Assembly (NCBI GenBank): GCA_958496175.1
Contig: OY292274.1
Coordinates: 34,511,482-34,575,481, forward strand
Direction: 5' to 3'
DNA length: 64,000 nucleotides
DNA from: Sisyra terminalis
Taxonomy: Eukaryota; Arthropoda; Insecta; Neuroptera; Sisyridae
Below, piece by piece: positions 35,368-46,861 of this stretch. The first letter of the stretch is position 1, and the number at the start of each line of letters is the position of its first letter. Position numbers and translations under genes: made by a program. A model generated the notes under the pieces. It was not told the origin of the DNA. It did no database searches and saw only the letters and a program-made list of their open reading frames with translations.

Positions 35368-37002
35368 ATTTAGTAATGATGTGGCGTATGTATTTATTAT
35401 GGCTTTTATATTATTAATTATTTTATTCTTAAATAACCAAAGAGTATTTCCGTTTGCATTTTAATATTTCGGCGTTTTATATAGCACATTCTTTTAGCAT
35501 CTATTTATACAAGACTGGGGAATTAAACATCGAATATATTTAAACATTTTCTGTAGTGAAATGTATGAAACTAGTTTTGTAATTTGATTAAACATGAGGT
35601 GATGGTTTTAAGAATTATTTATTTCTATTTATTCAACATTTATGTTTTTTTCATCTAGTGGTAGAATTAATAATTTTTGCATTACAACCCAATCTTATCA
35701 ATAATAGCGATATTTATTATAGTGCCTATTAAAATTGTAAAAAATGTAATGCAAAAATACAGAAGTGCTGATGTAAAAAAACGACTAAAAATCAAACTAG
35801 AATTAGGCAATGAGCACATAATGTATTAAATCTTAAGGAATAGAAAACAGTTAATTTAAAACTAGTATTAGTTAAAGGCACCATAGTTTCCATCTATACT
35901 TCTTAATGCACTATTTACTATAAAACTGATGCAATTCTTTTTTTTATATGCCACACATTCCAAGTTTTACAAAAATGTTTAAATTAATCGCAAAGATTAC
36001 AGCAATGTTCTTAATATTTTTAAAATGCATTATTTTTATTCAAGAGTAATATTTTTGTGACTTAATTACTTCCATAGATTTATTTTGTACAAAAATTTAT
36101 AGAACGTAAAATATATACATTTGTATTGTTGAAATGAATGCTCTATTGTTATAAAAGATTTTTTCGACTATAAAAATTCGTATTGAATATAAATTAAGAG
36201 TACAATTTATCATAATAAATTGTCATAATAAATATCACAAACTTGCAATAAAACTTTAACAATTTTATACTTAATTATTTCATTAAATATTATGATCTGA
36301 TTTTGTTACTTATAGTTTGAATTTATTGAAATTTAATATATTGAAAATGGTTATTTTTTAAGCTTTATTTAAATATAAAATTATAGGCTTGTATTTGTGT
36401 GTGTAGAAGTAAAAACTTTATATTAATGAATAAACCTTAGTGATAAAAATGTATGGCACATTTACTTTCAAATGCAAAAAAAAATATTTTTATTGAAATT
36501 TTGTATTATTTATATTAATTTTTGTTCAAACTACATTTCAAAGAAATAAATTTTATATTCTAAAAAATATTTGTAGACGAATTTATTTTCAAATATTAAC
36601 ACTTACTAAAAATATACAATCCTTTTGGAATCAAAATTTTATGTTATCTTTCTGTAAATTTGCTAAATTCTACAATGGATACATTAAACGTATGTAACAT
36701 TATTATTACGTGTATTTGCGCATTAAAGTTTATCATACTATTTTGATCAATAATTAAAGAAAAATCAAAACGGATATTATAAAAAAGTTAATCTTCAGTA
36801 ACTGTTATTTATTTATTTTACGAGTTCGTTAAATTTATGTTTTAGAACAGACAATAACAATTTATTTAATTTAACACTATTACACTTATTTATGAACAAT
36901 TTGTTTATTTCAACGATTATCGCGTTCGATGTACAAGACTCATTGTGTAACTTGTCACTTGTAACTATTTAACTTTGTTAACTATTGACGGTCAATAGTT
37001 TA

Positions 37003-37185
37003 ATATGTCACTAATAATTTTTTTGATCATTTTTAACAAAAGGTTGCATTCTAACAAGGTTGATAGATATATAAATTATAAGAAAGCTGATATGCATGTA
37101 ACAAAAAAGGATAAAGATATAAATATGACCGGTGATCAGACATGCTACGAAAGCGACCCGCTATGCATTAGTTGCATATTCTTTA
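37003..37185 (+). repeat. Left arm of an inverted duplication with a conserved short frame
   Basis: Reads MSLIIFLIIFNKRLHSNKVD then MHVTKKDKDINM, DQTCYES and CISCIFF. The minus-strand arm at 38470-38649 reads MSLIIFSNILNKRLHFNKID, MHATKKDTNLNM, DETCYEA and RISCIFF. The arms are about 1.3 kb apart and enclose a younger MITE. Not recognised as a known protein. Confidence 0.6.
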
Positions 37186-37420
37186 TCATTGACTTCTATA
37201 TGTTTCCATATATTCTATTCTATTTCATAGCGTATATTTAAGCCATTTTATTTCTCTATAGCATCAAAAATACAACTTTATTAATGTATTTGTAAATAAT
37301 AACGTTAATAAAATTCTAATAATTTTAAATCAGTTAAGAATAGGGAATATGTAATAATAATTTTTTAAGATTTAAAAATACATTTTAATTGAATTTGTAT
37401 TTTGTTGCGTTAAATAACAC

Positions 37421-37643
37421 GGGAAAAGTGTAATTTAGCACACCCACAATCTGGTAACGTTGCATTTTCGACTTTGTTTTTAATTTAATTCGCGATATTT
37501 TTGTTAATTCAATTCTAAGATGGTTTAATTCTCTCTTTTGTGACTAAATTTTCATTATGGATCGATTTAATCGCGAATTAAATTAAAAACAGTCGAAAAT
37601 GCAACGTTGCCAGATTGTGGGTGTGCTAAAGTACACTTGAGCT
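37421..37643. mobile_element. GGCT-family MITE with intact 8-bp target duplication
   Basis: 223 bp with long inverted arms (TTTAGCACACCCACAATCTG at the left, CAGATTGTGGGTGTGCTAAA at the right). Exact direct repeats AATAACAC flank it at 37413-37420 and 37644-37651. No ORF inside. Confidence 0.85.
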
Positions 37644-38469
37644 AATAACACAGCTGATTGATTCCTTCAAATAGATTATGTTCGATAAACCCGGCAAGCC
37701 CCATTTATTTACTTCGAAGAACTTCGATTAATTTTACAATTAAGTAAATTAAAAATATTTTATATAATTTTTGCAACAGGACGTGTACATTCAGTAAATT
37801 TTCAATATACAAAAAGGATGCTAATTGAATATGTTTTTGGTCGTCATTAATAACTCCACCCCGTTCCGCCTTCCAAGAAGCAAATTGACAACTCCTGATA
37901 GAATATAACAAAGATAACTTATATCTCTATTCCATTATTTCTTAACGTTCAATCAATATTTCAGATGCACTTGTGCCATTTTGGAGTGGTAGGGGAAGGT
38001 AATTAAAGACATTTTAATGTTCAAAAAACTATTTAGAATCGTTTAAAGTTATTAAAGGCATTATAAATGTAATGGTTTCAAAATGCCTATTTTAACACGA
38101 TTAACCGGGTTAACACTGACAAAAACGACGCATAAGACGGTGAAGCTTCAACGTTACGACGCATGAACAAACGCAAGTTTAAGGATCCCATAAGACGATT
38201 GTTCTTTGTCATTCCATCGTACTTATTTAAGGTACTTATGCTTTGATAAATACTTTTAGTTCGTAAAATCTAGTTTTGTAGTTGTTATGTTTTGTAATTC
38301 TGGTTTTGAATTACAACAAAAAAAAATGTTTGTTATTCAACTTACCTAATATTTTATTGTTTAAGAACAATTGAAATAACAATTTATATATGATAAAATT
38401 ATTTTATAATAAAATAATCTAAAGTAATATGCTACAATAATATAAGGCATGTAACATTTTTGAAATTTT

Positions 38470-38649
38470 TGTTGTGAAAAATATGCAACTGATGCGTAGC
38501 GCTTCGTAGCATGTCTCATCATCGGCCATGTTTAAGTTTGTGTCTTTTTTTGTTGCATGCATTTCAGCGTTGCTACCACACATTTCTCTATCAATCTTGT
38601 TAAAATGCAACCTTTTGTTGAGAATATTCGAAAAAATTATTAAAGACAT
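38470..38649 (-). repeat. Right arm of an inverted duplication with a conserved short frame
   Basis: Inverted partner of 37003-37185. Differences between the arms include many third-position changes and one clean six-base gap, so the frame from the shared ATG stays open in both. See the paired entry for the peptide comparison. Confidence 0.6.
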
Positions 38650-38885
38650 TTAAAAATATTAAATTTTAAACGCCGTCTTAAAAGATATGGCTATTATTTT
38701 TAGTTTTCACTCACTTATTTGTTTGTATGGTTTATATATATTATTTGTTATTCTCTGTTTTTGCCCTGGTACATAATATGTACGTATCGTACGTGTATAT
38801 ACATTTGGCCAATTATGATATTGATGATATTGTTGCATATTGGGTCTTACACCCAAACGGCTTCCTACTGTGTGAGTCCTAAAGG

Positions 38886-39170
38886 TAAATAAAGGGAACG
38901 ATGATATGAAAAGATGATCGAGAAGTTTCTGTGGAGGCTTTTAAAAGAAAAAGGGTACCTAATAAAATTGTTCAATCAAAAAAAATATTGTTCCAGAAAT
39001 CGAAAATACGGGAAGGTCTAAGCTCTGATATAAAAAGGGAGTCGGTTAAGAATAAGAGAAATCAGTTATAAACATACAGTCAAAGATAAACAGATAGCCA
39101 GTAATAAACAATCAGTGAAATTTTAATTGTTGCAAAAGTAAGTAAGTATATTGTGTAAAATAAATAATAA
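38886..39170 (+). repeat. LTR-like dispersed repeat, copy 1
   Basis: Matches the reverse complement of 53466-53765 over about 280 bases in ordered blocks: TCTGTGGAGG, CTTTTAAAAGA, AATCGAAAATA, AGATAAACAGA, AATAAACAATCAGT and GTATATTGTGTAAA. The composition and end position fit a solo LTR, but TG..CA ends and a target duplication are not clear. Confidence 0.5.
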
Positions 39171-39909
39171 TTTTTTGTAACTATATAAATTGGCGTATTG
39201 TATGTCTGATCCTAACAAAAATTCTTAACAAACCCATTGAATATATATAACTGTCCAAAAACGTTACAATTGGTACAATACGTACAATATTAAGGAGATT
39301 AAGGATATTAATTAAGCATCTTAAGTAAGAAATAGTTTAGTTATGTATGTATTATAATGATAGAGTAAAAATAATATACAAGTAATATTTAAATTTTTAA
39401 GTACAATTATAATCACTAAGTGATTATAATTACTCAGCGATTACAATACTTTTTGAAATTATTATACAAATTATGATGTTACAATCAAGTTTTTCATTTC
39501 AATTTAAATAAACCGCATGAAAAAAATAGTTCCTCTTACTGCATCTGTAGTGCTGTCATCGAAAATATTAATTCATTGCGTTCGTTGCGTTCCATTGGTC
39601 TCATTTTTGGAACATTTTAGACCAACAATTGTATTTCAAATTGTGTCTTTTTTCTGTTGAACTAATTATGTATTCCCTATCACTATCTTATCTTATAAAT
39701 AATTTGTTTAACTGAACTATTGGAACGCATCTTTGAATATGCCAAACCAATGGAACCAAGTTAACCAATGTCAAATATTACAAAATTTAATGGTTATTTG
39801 GCATATGGGTACATGTGGTTTTCATTTTCACGAAGTTTTACCTTATTTTACTTGTTAAAATTATAAAAAATTGTTATACAAATTATAAAATAATTATTAT
39901 ACGTACATA

Positions 39910-42900
39910 ATGTCAAGGAAAAAAGGAAATAAAAAAAATTTGGGTGATGAAGACTTGGAGGAAAAGTCAAAAATATCCGTTGACACACCAAAAAGCGTAA
40001 AGGAAAAACCGAACAAGAAAGGTGGAAAAAAGAATAAAAAAGGGGGTGATTGGAGCGACGACGAAGAAATTAATGTGAAAACTCCAAAAAGCAAAGGGAA
40101 AGGTGAATAAGACAAAAAAATATAAATATATTTTTTTATTAAATCTGAATTTTAGGGGTTCGTAATAAAGGGGATAGTGAAAGTGAATCCGAAAATACAA
40201 TATCAAGTGCCACTGATAAAGTTAAACCGGTGAATCAACCAAGTAAAGCCAAGAAAAATAAAAAGAAAGGCAAGAAAAATGATGACTGGTCTGATTCTGA
40301 TTCCAATAGTGAATTGAAAACGTCTGTCATTGAAGAAGATACGTTTGCCGCGCGGCCTGTTTCTAAAAAGGATAAAAAGAAAGCTAATAAAAGTAAAATT
40401 GTCGATGTTATTGCCGACGATATTAGTGAAGAAGAAGAAGATTTACCTAAACCCATCGAAAAGAAAAAGAAAAATTTGAAAAATAAAAAGCAGTTAAGTG
40501 ATAATGAATCAGATGATATTAGCGAAGAGGAATTACTTACACCTTCACCGATCGAAAAAAAAAGTAAAAAGAAAGAAAAAACCAAAAATAAAACAAACGT
40601 TCAAGCTGAAAGTGATGAAGAAATTTTAGACGAGAAAAAATCGGACACTATCGTTAATAAAAATGAAGATATTGTTCCTCAAGTTAAAGATCTTGTTGAA
40701 AATATCGAATCTTTAGATATTAGAGAAGAAAATGAAGATGACAAAACCTCAGCAGTTGAAGAAAGCGCCGAAAAGAAGTTAACACATAAAGAAAAAAAGA
40801 AATTAAAAAAGCAACAAGAGTATGAAAAACAAATCGAACTAATGACGAAAAAAGGGGGACAAGGACATTCAGAGCTTGATTCAAATTTCACTGTGTCCCA
40901 GTCTCAAAAATCTGCAGGTCAAATGGCTGCACTCGAAAATGCTGTAGATATAAAAATCGAAAATTTCAGTATTGCTGCAAAAGGAAAAGACTTATTTGTT
41001 AACGCTAATTTATTGATAGCTAACGGGCGACGTTATGGTCTTGTTGGGCCTAATGGGTAAATTAAAAATTATCCAAAGCGATATTTAGCATTTTAATATT
41101 TTATACTGTTTCAGACATGGTAAAACTACATTATTGCGTCATATTGCACAACGAACATTTTCTATACCACCTAACATAGATATTTTATACTGCGAACAAG
41201 AAGTCGTTGCTGATGATTTAAGCGCAGTCGAATCCGTTCTTAAGGCTGATGTGAAACGTACAACATTGTTGGATGAATGCAAAGATTTAGAAGCTCAAGT
41301 TGAAAATGGAAAATTAGATGTTCAAGATCGTCTTAATGAAGTTTATTCTGAATTAAAAGCGATCGGAGCTGATTCAGCTGAACCAAGAGCTAGACGTATT
41401 TTAGCAGGTTTAGGCTTTTCTAAATCAATGCAAGATCGCGCTACAAAAAATTTTTCTGGTGGTTGGCGAATGAGAGTATCCTTAGCTAGAGCTTTATATA
41501 TTGAACCCACTTTACTTCTTCTTGATGAACCGACAAATCATTTGGATTTAAATGCTGTCATTTGGCTGGACAAGTAAAAAAATACATGAATTTTTTTCAT
41601 TACATAATTTTTACATACCTACTATCTACATTTTAGTTACTTACAAGGATGGAAGAAAACGTTACTAGTAGTATCTCACGATCAATCGTTTTTAGACAAT
41701 GTTTGCAATGAAATTATTCATTTAGACCAACAAAAATTATATTATTATAAAGGAAATTATTCAATGTTTAAGAAAATGTATGTGCAGAAAAAGAAAGAAA
41801 TGCTAAAAGAGTATGAAAAACAAGAAAAACGAATTAGGGAACTTAAAGCTCATGGCCAATCAAAGAAACAAGCTGTAAACTAATCAATTTTACAAATGTG
41901 TGTCTTGTATTGATCACAAATGATTTTAGGAGAAAAAACAAAAAGAAGCATTAACGAGGAAACAAGAAAAAAATAGAACCAAAATGCAAAAACAGGAAGA
42001 AGATAATGGGCCAACTGAATTATTGCAACGACCTCAAGAATATACGGTTAAATTTTCGTTTCCTGATCCTCCACCGTTACAGCCTCCTATTCTAGGATTA
42101 CATAGTAAGTAATTCAATATTTCCAACAAATATAAGGCTGAAAAACAATCTCCGGCTTTATTCTAAAAAAGCGTATTAGCCACTAAAAATAAACCAATTT
42201 GCACAAAGCTGTGTAAATTCTGAATTGCTATTAGAGCTGCGGAAAACAGGAGAATTTGAACACTATTGTAAAACTTACTTACCTTAGTTTAAACAGTCTA
42301 CATTATGGTAACAATATATGCAATATAAAGTCCAGTAATTTATAAAATATAATTTATAAAAGTAAACTATAAACATAAATTGGAACAAAAGTTCAAACAA
42401 AAAGTATTTATGACTTATGGCCTAAATACGTATTTCGATTGCCAAGCAACCTACATCAGTGGTCACGCAGTTACTTGATGAAGTTGCTTGTCAATGGAGT
42501 TTTTTGTTCAAATTTATGTTGTTTACTTTTGTAAAATATAATTCATAAATTAGATTTCATTATATTTTATTTATTGTTATAACACTACTCACCTTTATTT
42601 AACTTTTTGATTGTAAATTTGAATAGTTTTTGTTCTTTGACCTTACCATGATTAACTTGGTTGAAGCTTTTTTATTTTTGATGTGGATTTTCTAGATCAT
42701 GAATTTTTGGCACAGGTCCCTTTTAAACAAGTTAACATCTAACGACGTTTCATTTTCTATTTCAATTGGTTAATAAATCTATTACTTATTACTATTATTA
42801 CTTTTACTATAGGTTGTATTAATATTAATTAGGATTTGATCGAAGATTAGATTTTACCCGAGACTGAAATATTCAAAAAATTAAAATAAATATACCCAAC

Positions 42901-44370
42901 TGACAGACGCAATGTTTTATGTATGATATATTTTTTCGTTGATAATTTTTGTTTAGGTTTGAAAATGTAAGAACTATTTCAATTCTTCGGAATGTTCATA
43001 TCAACAACACAGCAGCAAAAATCTCATAAAATATTAGTTTAAATGCAACTCCACACGATTATGTGTATTGATTTTTTTTATTCTTCAATTATACGTCTTG
43101 ATTTTTCTTTCGTAATGATTTATACTTCTTTGTAAGTAGAAGAATGAATTGTAACTAAATATCAAATTTCATCAAAATCAGTTCAGCCGTTGTTGCGTTA
43201 GAAAGACATTGGAATAATGAATTACGGACAACTAGCAGAAATATCTATTCGAAAATTAAAATATACAGATAGATTACAATTTATAGACAATGATATACTA
43301 GTCGTGTGTATTTGTACAGGTTCGTCTGTCTTCGATGGCTAATACTTCGGCTTCGGGCAAACCTTCAGAAGCTTTTTAAGATACAGTAGCCGAAGTTGAT
43401 TTCATTCTTCATTCCCTACTTACAATACTAAGATGACTAAGATCATGTTCCAGGAACCTGTTTTTCATTAAATAATCTAAACACTTAAAATTCATTTACA
43501 CAATAATGATAAAATATATTTAACATACTAGCTCATGGTATAAATTTTATTTAATTGAAAAATCATTTTTTTAGATGTTTTCTTTTCGTATGCCGACCAA
43601 CAACCATTATTTATTAATGTGGATTTCGGTATAGATTTAAATTCTCGGATAGCCATTGTAGGTCCCAATGGAGTTGGAAAATCTACTTTTTTAAAACTGT
43701 TAGTTGGGGAACTTGAACCAAACAAAGGAGAACTTATTAGAAACCATAGATTGGTAAGTGAAAAAATATTTTAAACGTTGTGAAAATTTAATAAAATAAA
43801 TCAAATAATTTTAGCGAATTGGAAGATTTGATCAACATTCTGGTGAACATTTAACAGCTGAAGAAACTCCAAGCGAATATTTGATGCGTTTATTCGATCT
43901 TCCTTATGAAAAAGCTAGAAAACAATTAGGTACCTTCGGTTTATCAAGTCACGCTCATACAATTAAAATGAAAGATTTGTCTGGTGGTCAAAAAGCACGT
44001 GTAGCTCTTGCTGAATTATGTTTAAAAGCTCCCGATGTTGTGATATTGGTATAGCTATATGGGTTTTAAAATTTTCAACTCTTAAAAATTAATTTATTCT
44101 CCATTTTAGGATGAACCGACTAATAATTTGGATATTGAATCTATTGATGCTTTGGCTGATGCTATTAATGATTATAAGGGAGGTGTGGTTATTGTAACTC
44201 ACGATGAACGATTAATTCGTGAAACTGAATGTGCGTTGTATGTAATTGAGGAACAAACAATTAACGAAATTGATGGCGATTTCGATGATTATCGTAAAGA
44301 GTTGTTAGATAGTCTAGGTGAAGTTATAAATAGTCCAAGTATCGCAGCTAATGCAGCGGTGCTGCAATGA
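39910..44370 (+). CDS. Abcf1: ABCF1 (ABC50) translation factor
   Basis: Eight exons (39910-40102, 40156-41056, 41115-41573, 41637-41874, 41930-42104, 43575-43753, 43815-44048, 44110-44370) give exactly 880 codons including the stop, so 879 residues. The first 300 residues are Lys/Glu/Asp-rich and low complexity ([21 protein letters not shown]), as in animal ABCF1 where this part binds eIF2. Two nucleotide-binding domains follow. NBD1 has Walker A GPNGHGKTT (split by an intron), signature [15 protein letters not shown] and Walker [16 protein letters not shown]2 has [23 protein letters not shown] and [12 protein letters not shown]. The linker block [17 protein letters not shown] is an ABCF1 hallmark. 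There are no membrane segments. The protein acts in the cytosol at ribosomes in translation initiation. A 1.5-kb intron (42105-43574) contains a MITE half. A candidate polyadenylation signal lies at 44628-44633. Confidence 0.96.
42105..43574. other. ABCF1 intron 5
   Basis: 1.5 kb. Holds a MITE left-half remnant (42709-42775: GGCACAGGTCCCTTTTAAAC then AACATCTAACGACGTTTCAT) and, near 43158-43210, a block TTTCATCAAAATCAGTTCAG then CCGTTGTTGCGTTAGAAAGA that resembles the 3' part of dispersed insect repeats. No gene. Confidence 0.55.
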
Positions 44371-44627
44371 TAATAGATATGGTTAATATGGTATTAACAT
44401 GTGGGTGGCAATATTTTCGTCTTTTTTTAAACTCACACATAAAAATGTAAGTTTCAGATATTTGAAATTGTCTCATATTGATTCATAGTATATCTAATAA
44501 TTTCAATTTTTAATTCAACCAAGAATTTTTAAAAATTCAAATTTCTTAAATCTTTTATATGTTAATTCAAAAGCTATTATGTTTGCGTTAGTCTAATCCG
44601 AATTCAATCGAGACTTATAAGCAGTTA

Positions 44628-44633
44628 AATAAA
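44628..44633 (+). terminator. Candidate polyadenylation signal of ABCF1
   Basis: AATAAA 258 bases after the ABCF1 stop codon, within a plausible 3' UTR length. Other AT-rich hexamers nearby mean this is only a candidate. Confidence 0.4.
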
Positions 44634-45300
44634 AGTTTGGCTGATCCTTTTATGGTTTTGTACAATTATTTCCTAAGTTTCGTTGAACTATTTATTTTCT
44701 GAAAATAGAAATAGACTTCTTTAAATTGAAATATTTCAAATATTTTTAACTAATATTTATTCAGAAAAGCTTCAAAAAAAGGTCAAAAAACTTCCCATTT
44801 TTATGGTATACTTGTGCTATTTAAATTACATATAATATTATAATATATGATTTAATGAAATTGTGTATTCGTTTTCAATTTTAATATACTTTTTTTCAAA
44901 TTTTAGTATTCTTATTAATATGAAGTTGTTAGCACTCTATTACTGCATTGTAAGAAAAAAAGAGGAAAACAATAAATTTTTTAAATTTTAGATGAAGGCC
45001 CTTTATTTTCAGCGTAAATCTTAGTTTTATTTGCTAAATTTTTGAAAAGGAAATATTTACCTACAATATGAATTTCATAAAAAGATTTAACAAAAAGAGT
45101 AATCTACGAAACTTATTCTTAAAAATTAATAAGGACATGAAAGTCCCAAACAAAAAAACTTAATCCGAAAGTTTTAATAATGCAAATCCATTTTGCACAA
45201 ATTTTTATAGCGATTGTTTGTTGAATTGGATAATGAAGTAAAATTTGTCAGCGCTTAGTCAAAACTAAACGTGCAATGGAGGATTAGAGATAATTGTAAA

Positions 45301-45498
45301 GGCTCATGTCCTGGACGTTAATATCTGGCAATGTTGTATTTTCTAGTTTGCTTTTGGCCACAATGAAAATTTAGCCACATAAGAAAAAAAATATACGATA
45401 TTAGAGTTGAATTAACAAAAAAATCACGAATTAAATTAAGAACAAAAGGGAAAACGCAACGTCGCTAAATATTGACATCCCTAAAAGGGACATGAACC
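45301..45498. mobile_element. GGCT-family MITE, diverged copy
   Basis: Begins GGCTCATGTCCTGGACGTTA and ends AAAAGGGACATGAACC, with the shared interior TTAGAGTTGAATTAAC and the arm pair ATCTGGCAATGTTG / GCAACGTCGCTAAATATT. Flanking 8-mers do not match. Confidence 0.65.
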
Positions 45499-45788
45499 CT
45501 TATGATTATCTTTAGTCCTCCATCGCACTTTTAGTCTTATTGACTATGTGCTGGCACATTTTACTTTAATTTCGACAAACTCGAAACTGCTGATATTGCT
45601 TCATCAAATACTGATCAACAGCTCCGAGCTGGAATCTCTTAAAGTGCATTTAACTTTTCAAAACAGTATCTTGTTTACAATTCCTTAACCAACTGGTATT
45701 TGCCAAAAAATGATACTACTTTTCTGCGAGTTTGCTACAATGGTTACAATTTATAATTGGAGGAATAATTATAGGCTTAGTTATTTTT

Positions 45789-45952
45789 TATTGTTATTTA
45801 CTGTTGCTTTTTAACTATTAAGGTCTTTACCGACTCTAGGGTTAATATAAATCTGTATATCAAGAAATATCGAAAATTTGCTCGATACGAAATTCGAACC
45901 TAACATCACCAATTTTGGAGCGACCACCTAGACCACTCGGCCACCAGTAGGC
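45789..45952 (-). mobile_element. tRNA-derived SINE with perfect 14-bp target duplication
   Basis: On the minus strand a pol III box A (TGGCCGAGTGG, 45943-45933) and box B (GGTTCGAATTT, 45900-45890) sit 33 bases apart, as in a tRNA-Ser/Leu-like head. A unique body and an AACAATA tail follow. Exact repeats GCTTAGTTATTTTT flank it at 45775-45788 and 45953-45966, the mark of LINE-driven insertion. Related copies are at 30967-31115 and 51058-51148. Confidence 0.85.
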
Positions 45953-46861
45953 GCTTAGTTATTTTTCTTTTGTACAAAACTTATAATTCACTTAAGGTTG
46001 AGAGATGAGAGACATTCGAGTCTACATTATTGATTTTCAACGAGAACAGTATGACCCCTCGTGCGCATTGGAACTTTCTAAGGAAGCTGCAGCTCTTAAA
46101 TTTATAGAAGAGGCTTTAAGAAGGCATAAGTCGTGGAAATTATTTTTTTTTCTTGAAATGTAGGAATGGTTTATAGAAAGTTTAATTAATTAGCTGTATC
46201 TCTCTATAGCAGAGGTTGGCAAATTTTTTATAAACGGTTCAAATTTAAAAAAAAATGGCACTGCTAAGAAAAGCCTCTACCACCTCTACCATTCACTTGG
46301 TGGGTTATAAGCTATGCTTTCCCCCTTCGTTATTATACAGCAGTTGTAGTCAAAAGTCGAGAGATTTTAAGTTATCGCCATTGTGGTAAATCTATGCTCA
46401 TAATGGTAATAAATTATAATACGAACTGCTAATTACTAACATGCTATAAACCATTTTTTTAAGTTTTTACAGAAATTTTATTCATAAATAAGAAACACAG
46501 GAAATGATTAGTAATGATTTTGGCTGGAAACTGTTTAATGCATTTACAAGTAAAAGGGAAGATCAAGGAAAATCTTTCTTTGTTGTTAGTTGACGTTTTG
46601 TTTGATTAAAAAAATACTAAAAAGAATTATCAGAACAGTAAAATAATAAATGTTGAATTTGTACGTAAATAATTTATGGAAATTAAAAAGAGTTTAAAAG
46701 TTAACTACTAAGGCAAGTTTATGATTGAAAAATGTTGAAGTTCTTCGGTTCATGTAAATCAATAAATCAACGATGAATGTTGTGGGACATTAGTAAAATA
46801 AAATTAATGAACTTTAAAATAAGTATTTGGAAAATCGATAATTTAAAAGAATCAATTCAAG

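Larger units (their letters stand above)
35368..39909. other. Intergenic region DCLK to ABCF1, repeat-bearing
   Basis: 4.5 kb without a supported gene. It contains the DCLK 3' UTR at the left, an inverted pair of short conserved frames (37003-37185 and 38470-38649), an intact MITE (37421-37643) between them, and an LTR-like dispersed repeat (38886-39170). A near-perfect palindrome of AATAATCAC-type sequence lies near 39408-39435. Confidence 0.6.
44371..46861. other. Intergenic region ABCF1 to eight-finger gene
   Basis: 2.5 kb. Contains the ABCF1 3' end, a MITE copy (45301-45498) and a well-preserved SINE (45789-45952). A CAGAGGTTGGCAAATTTTTT stretch at 46209 resembles a hAT-type end, but no partner end was found. 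No gene seen. Confidence 0.6.

Noticed and set aside
40235..40585. 116-codon minus-strand frame rich in Phe/Ser/Leu
   Set aside because: Antisense of the Lys/Glu-rich N-terminal tract of ABCF1.
45880..45952. Possible tRNA gene from box A/box B matches on the minus strand
   Set aside because: No full cloverleaf could be traced, and the segment is part of a repeated 164-bp unit with target duplications, so it is a SINE head.
46209..46250. hAT-like 5' end (CAGAGGTTGGCAAA)
   Set aside because: No matching inverted end within the next kilobases and no transposase remains; left as a note only.
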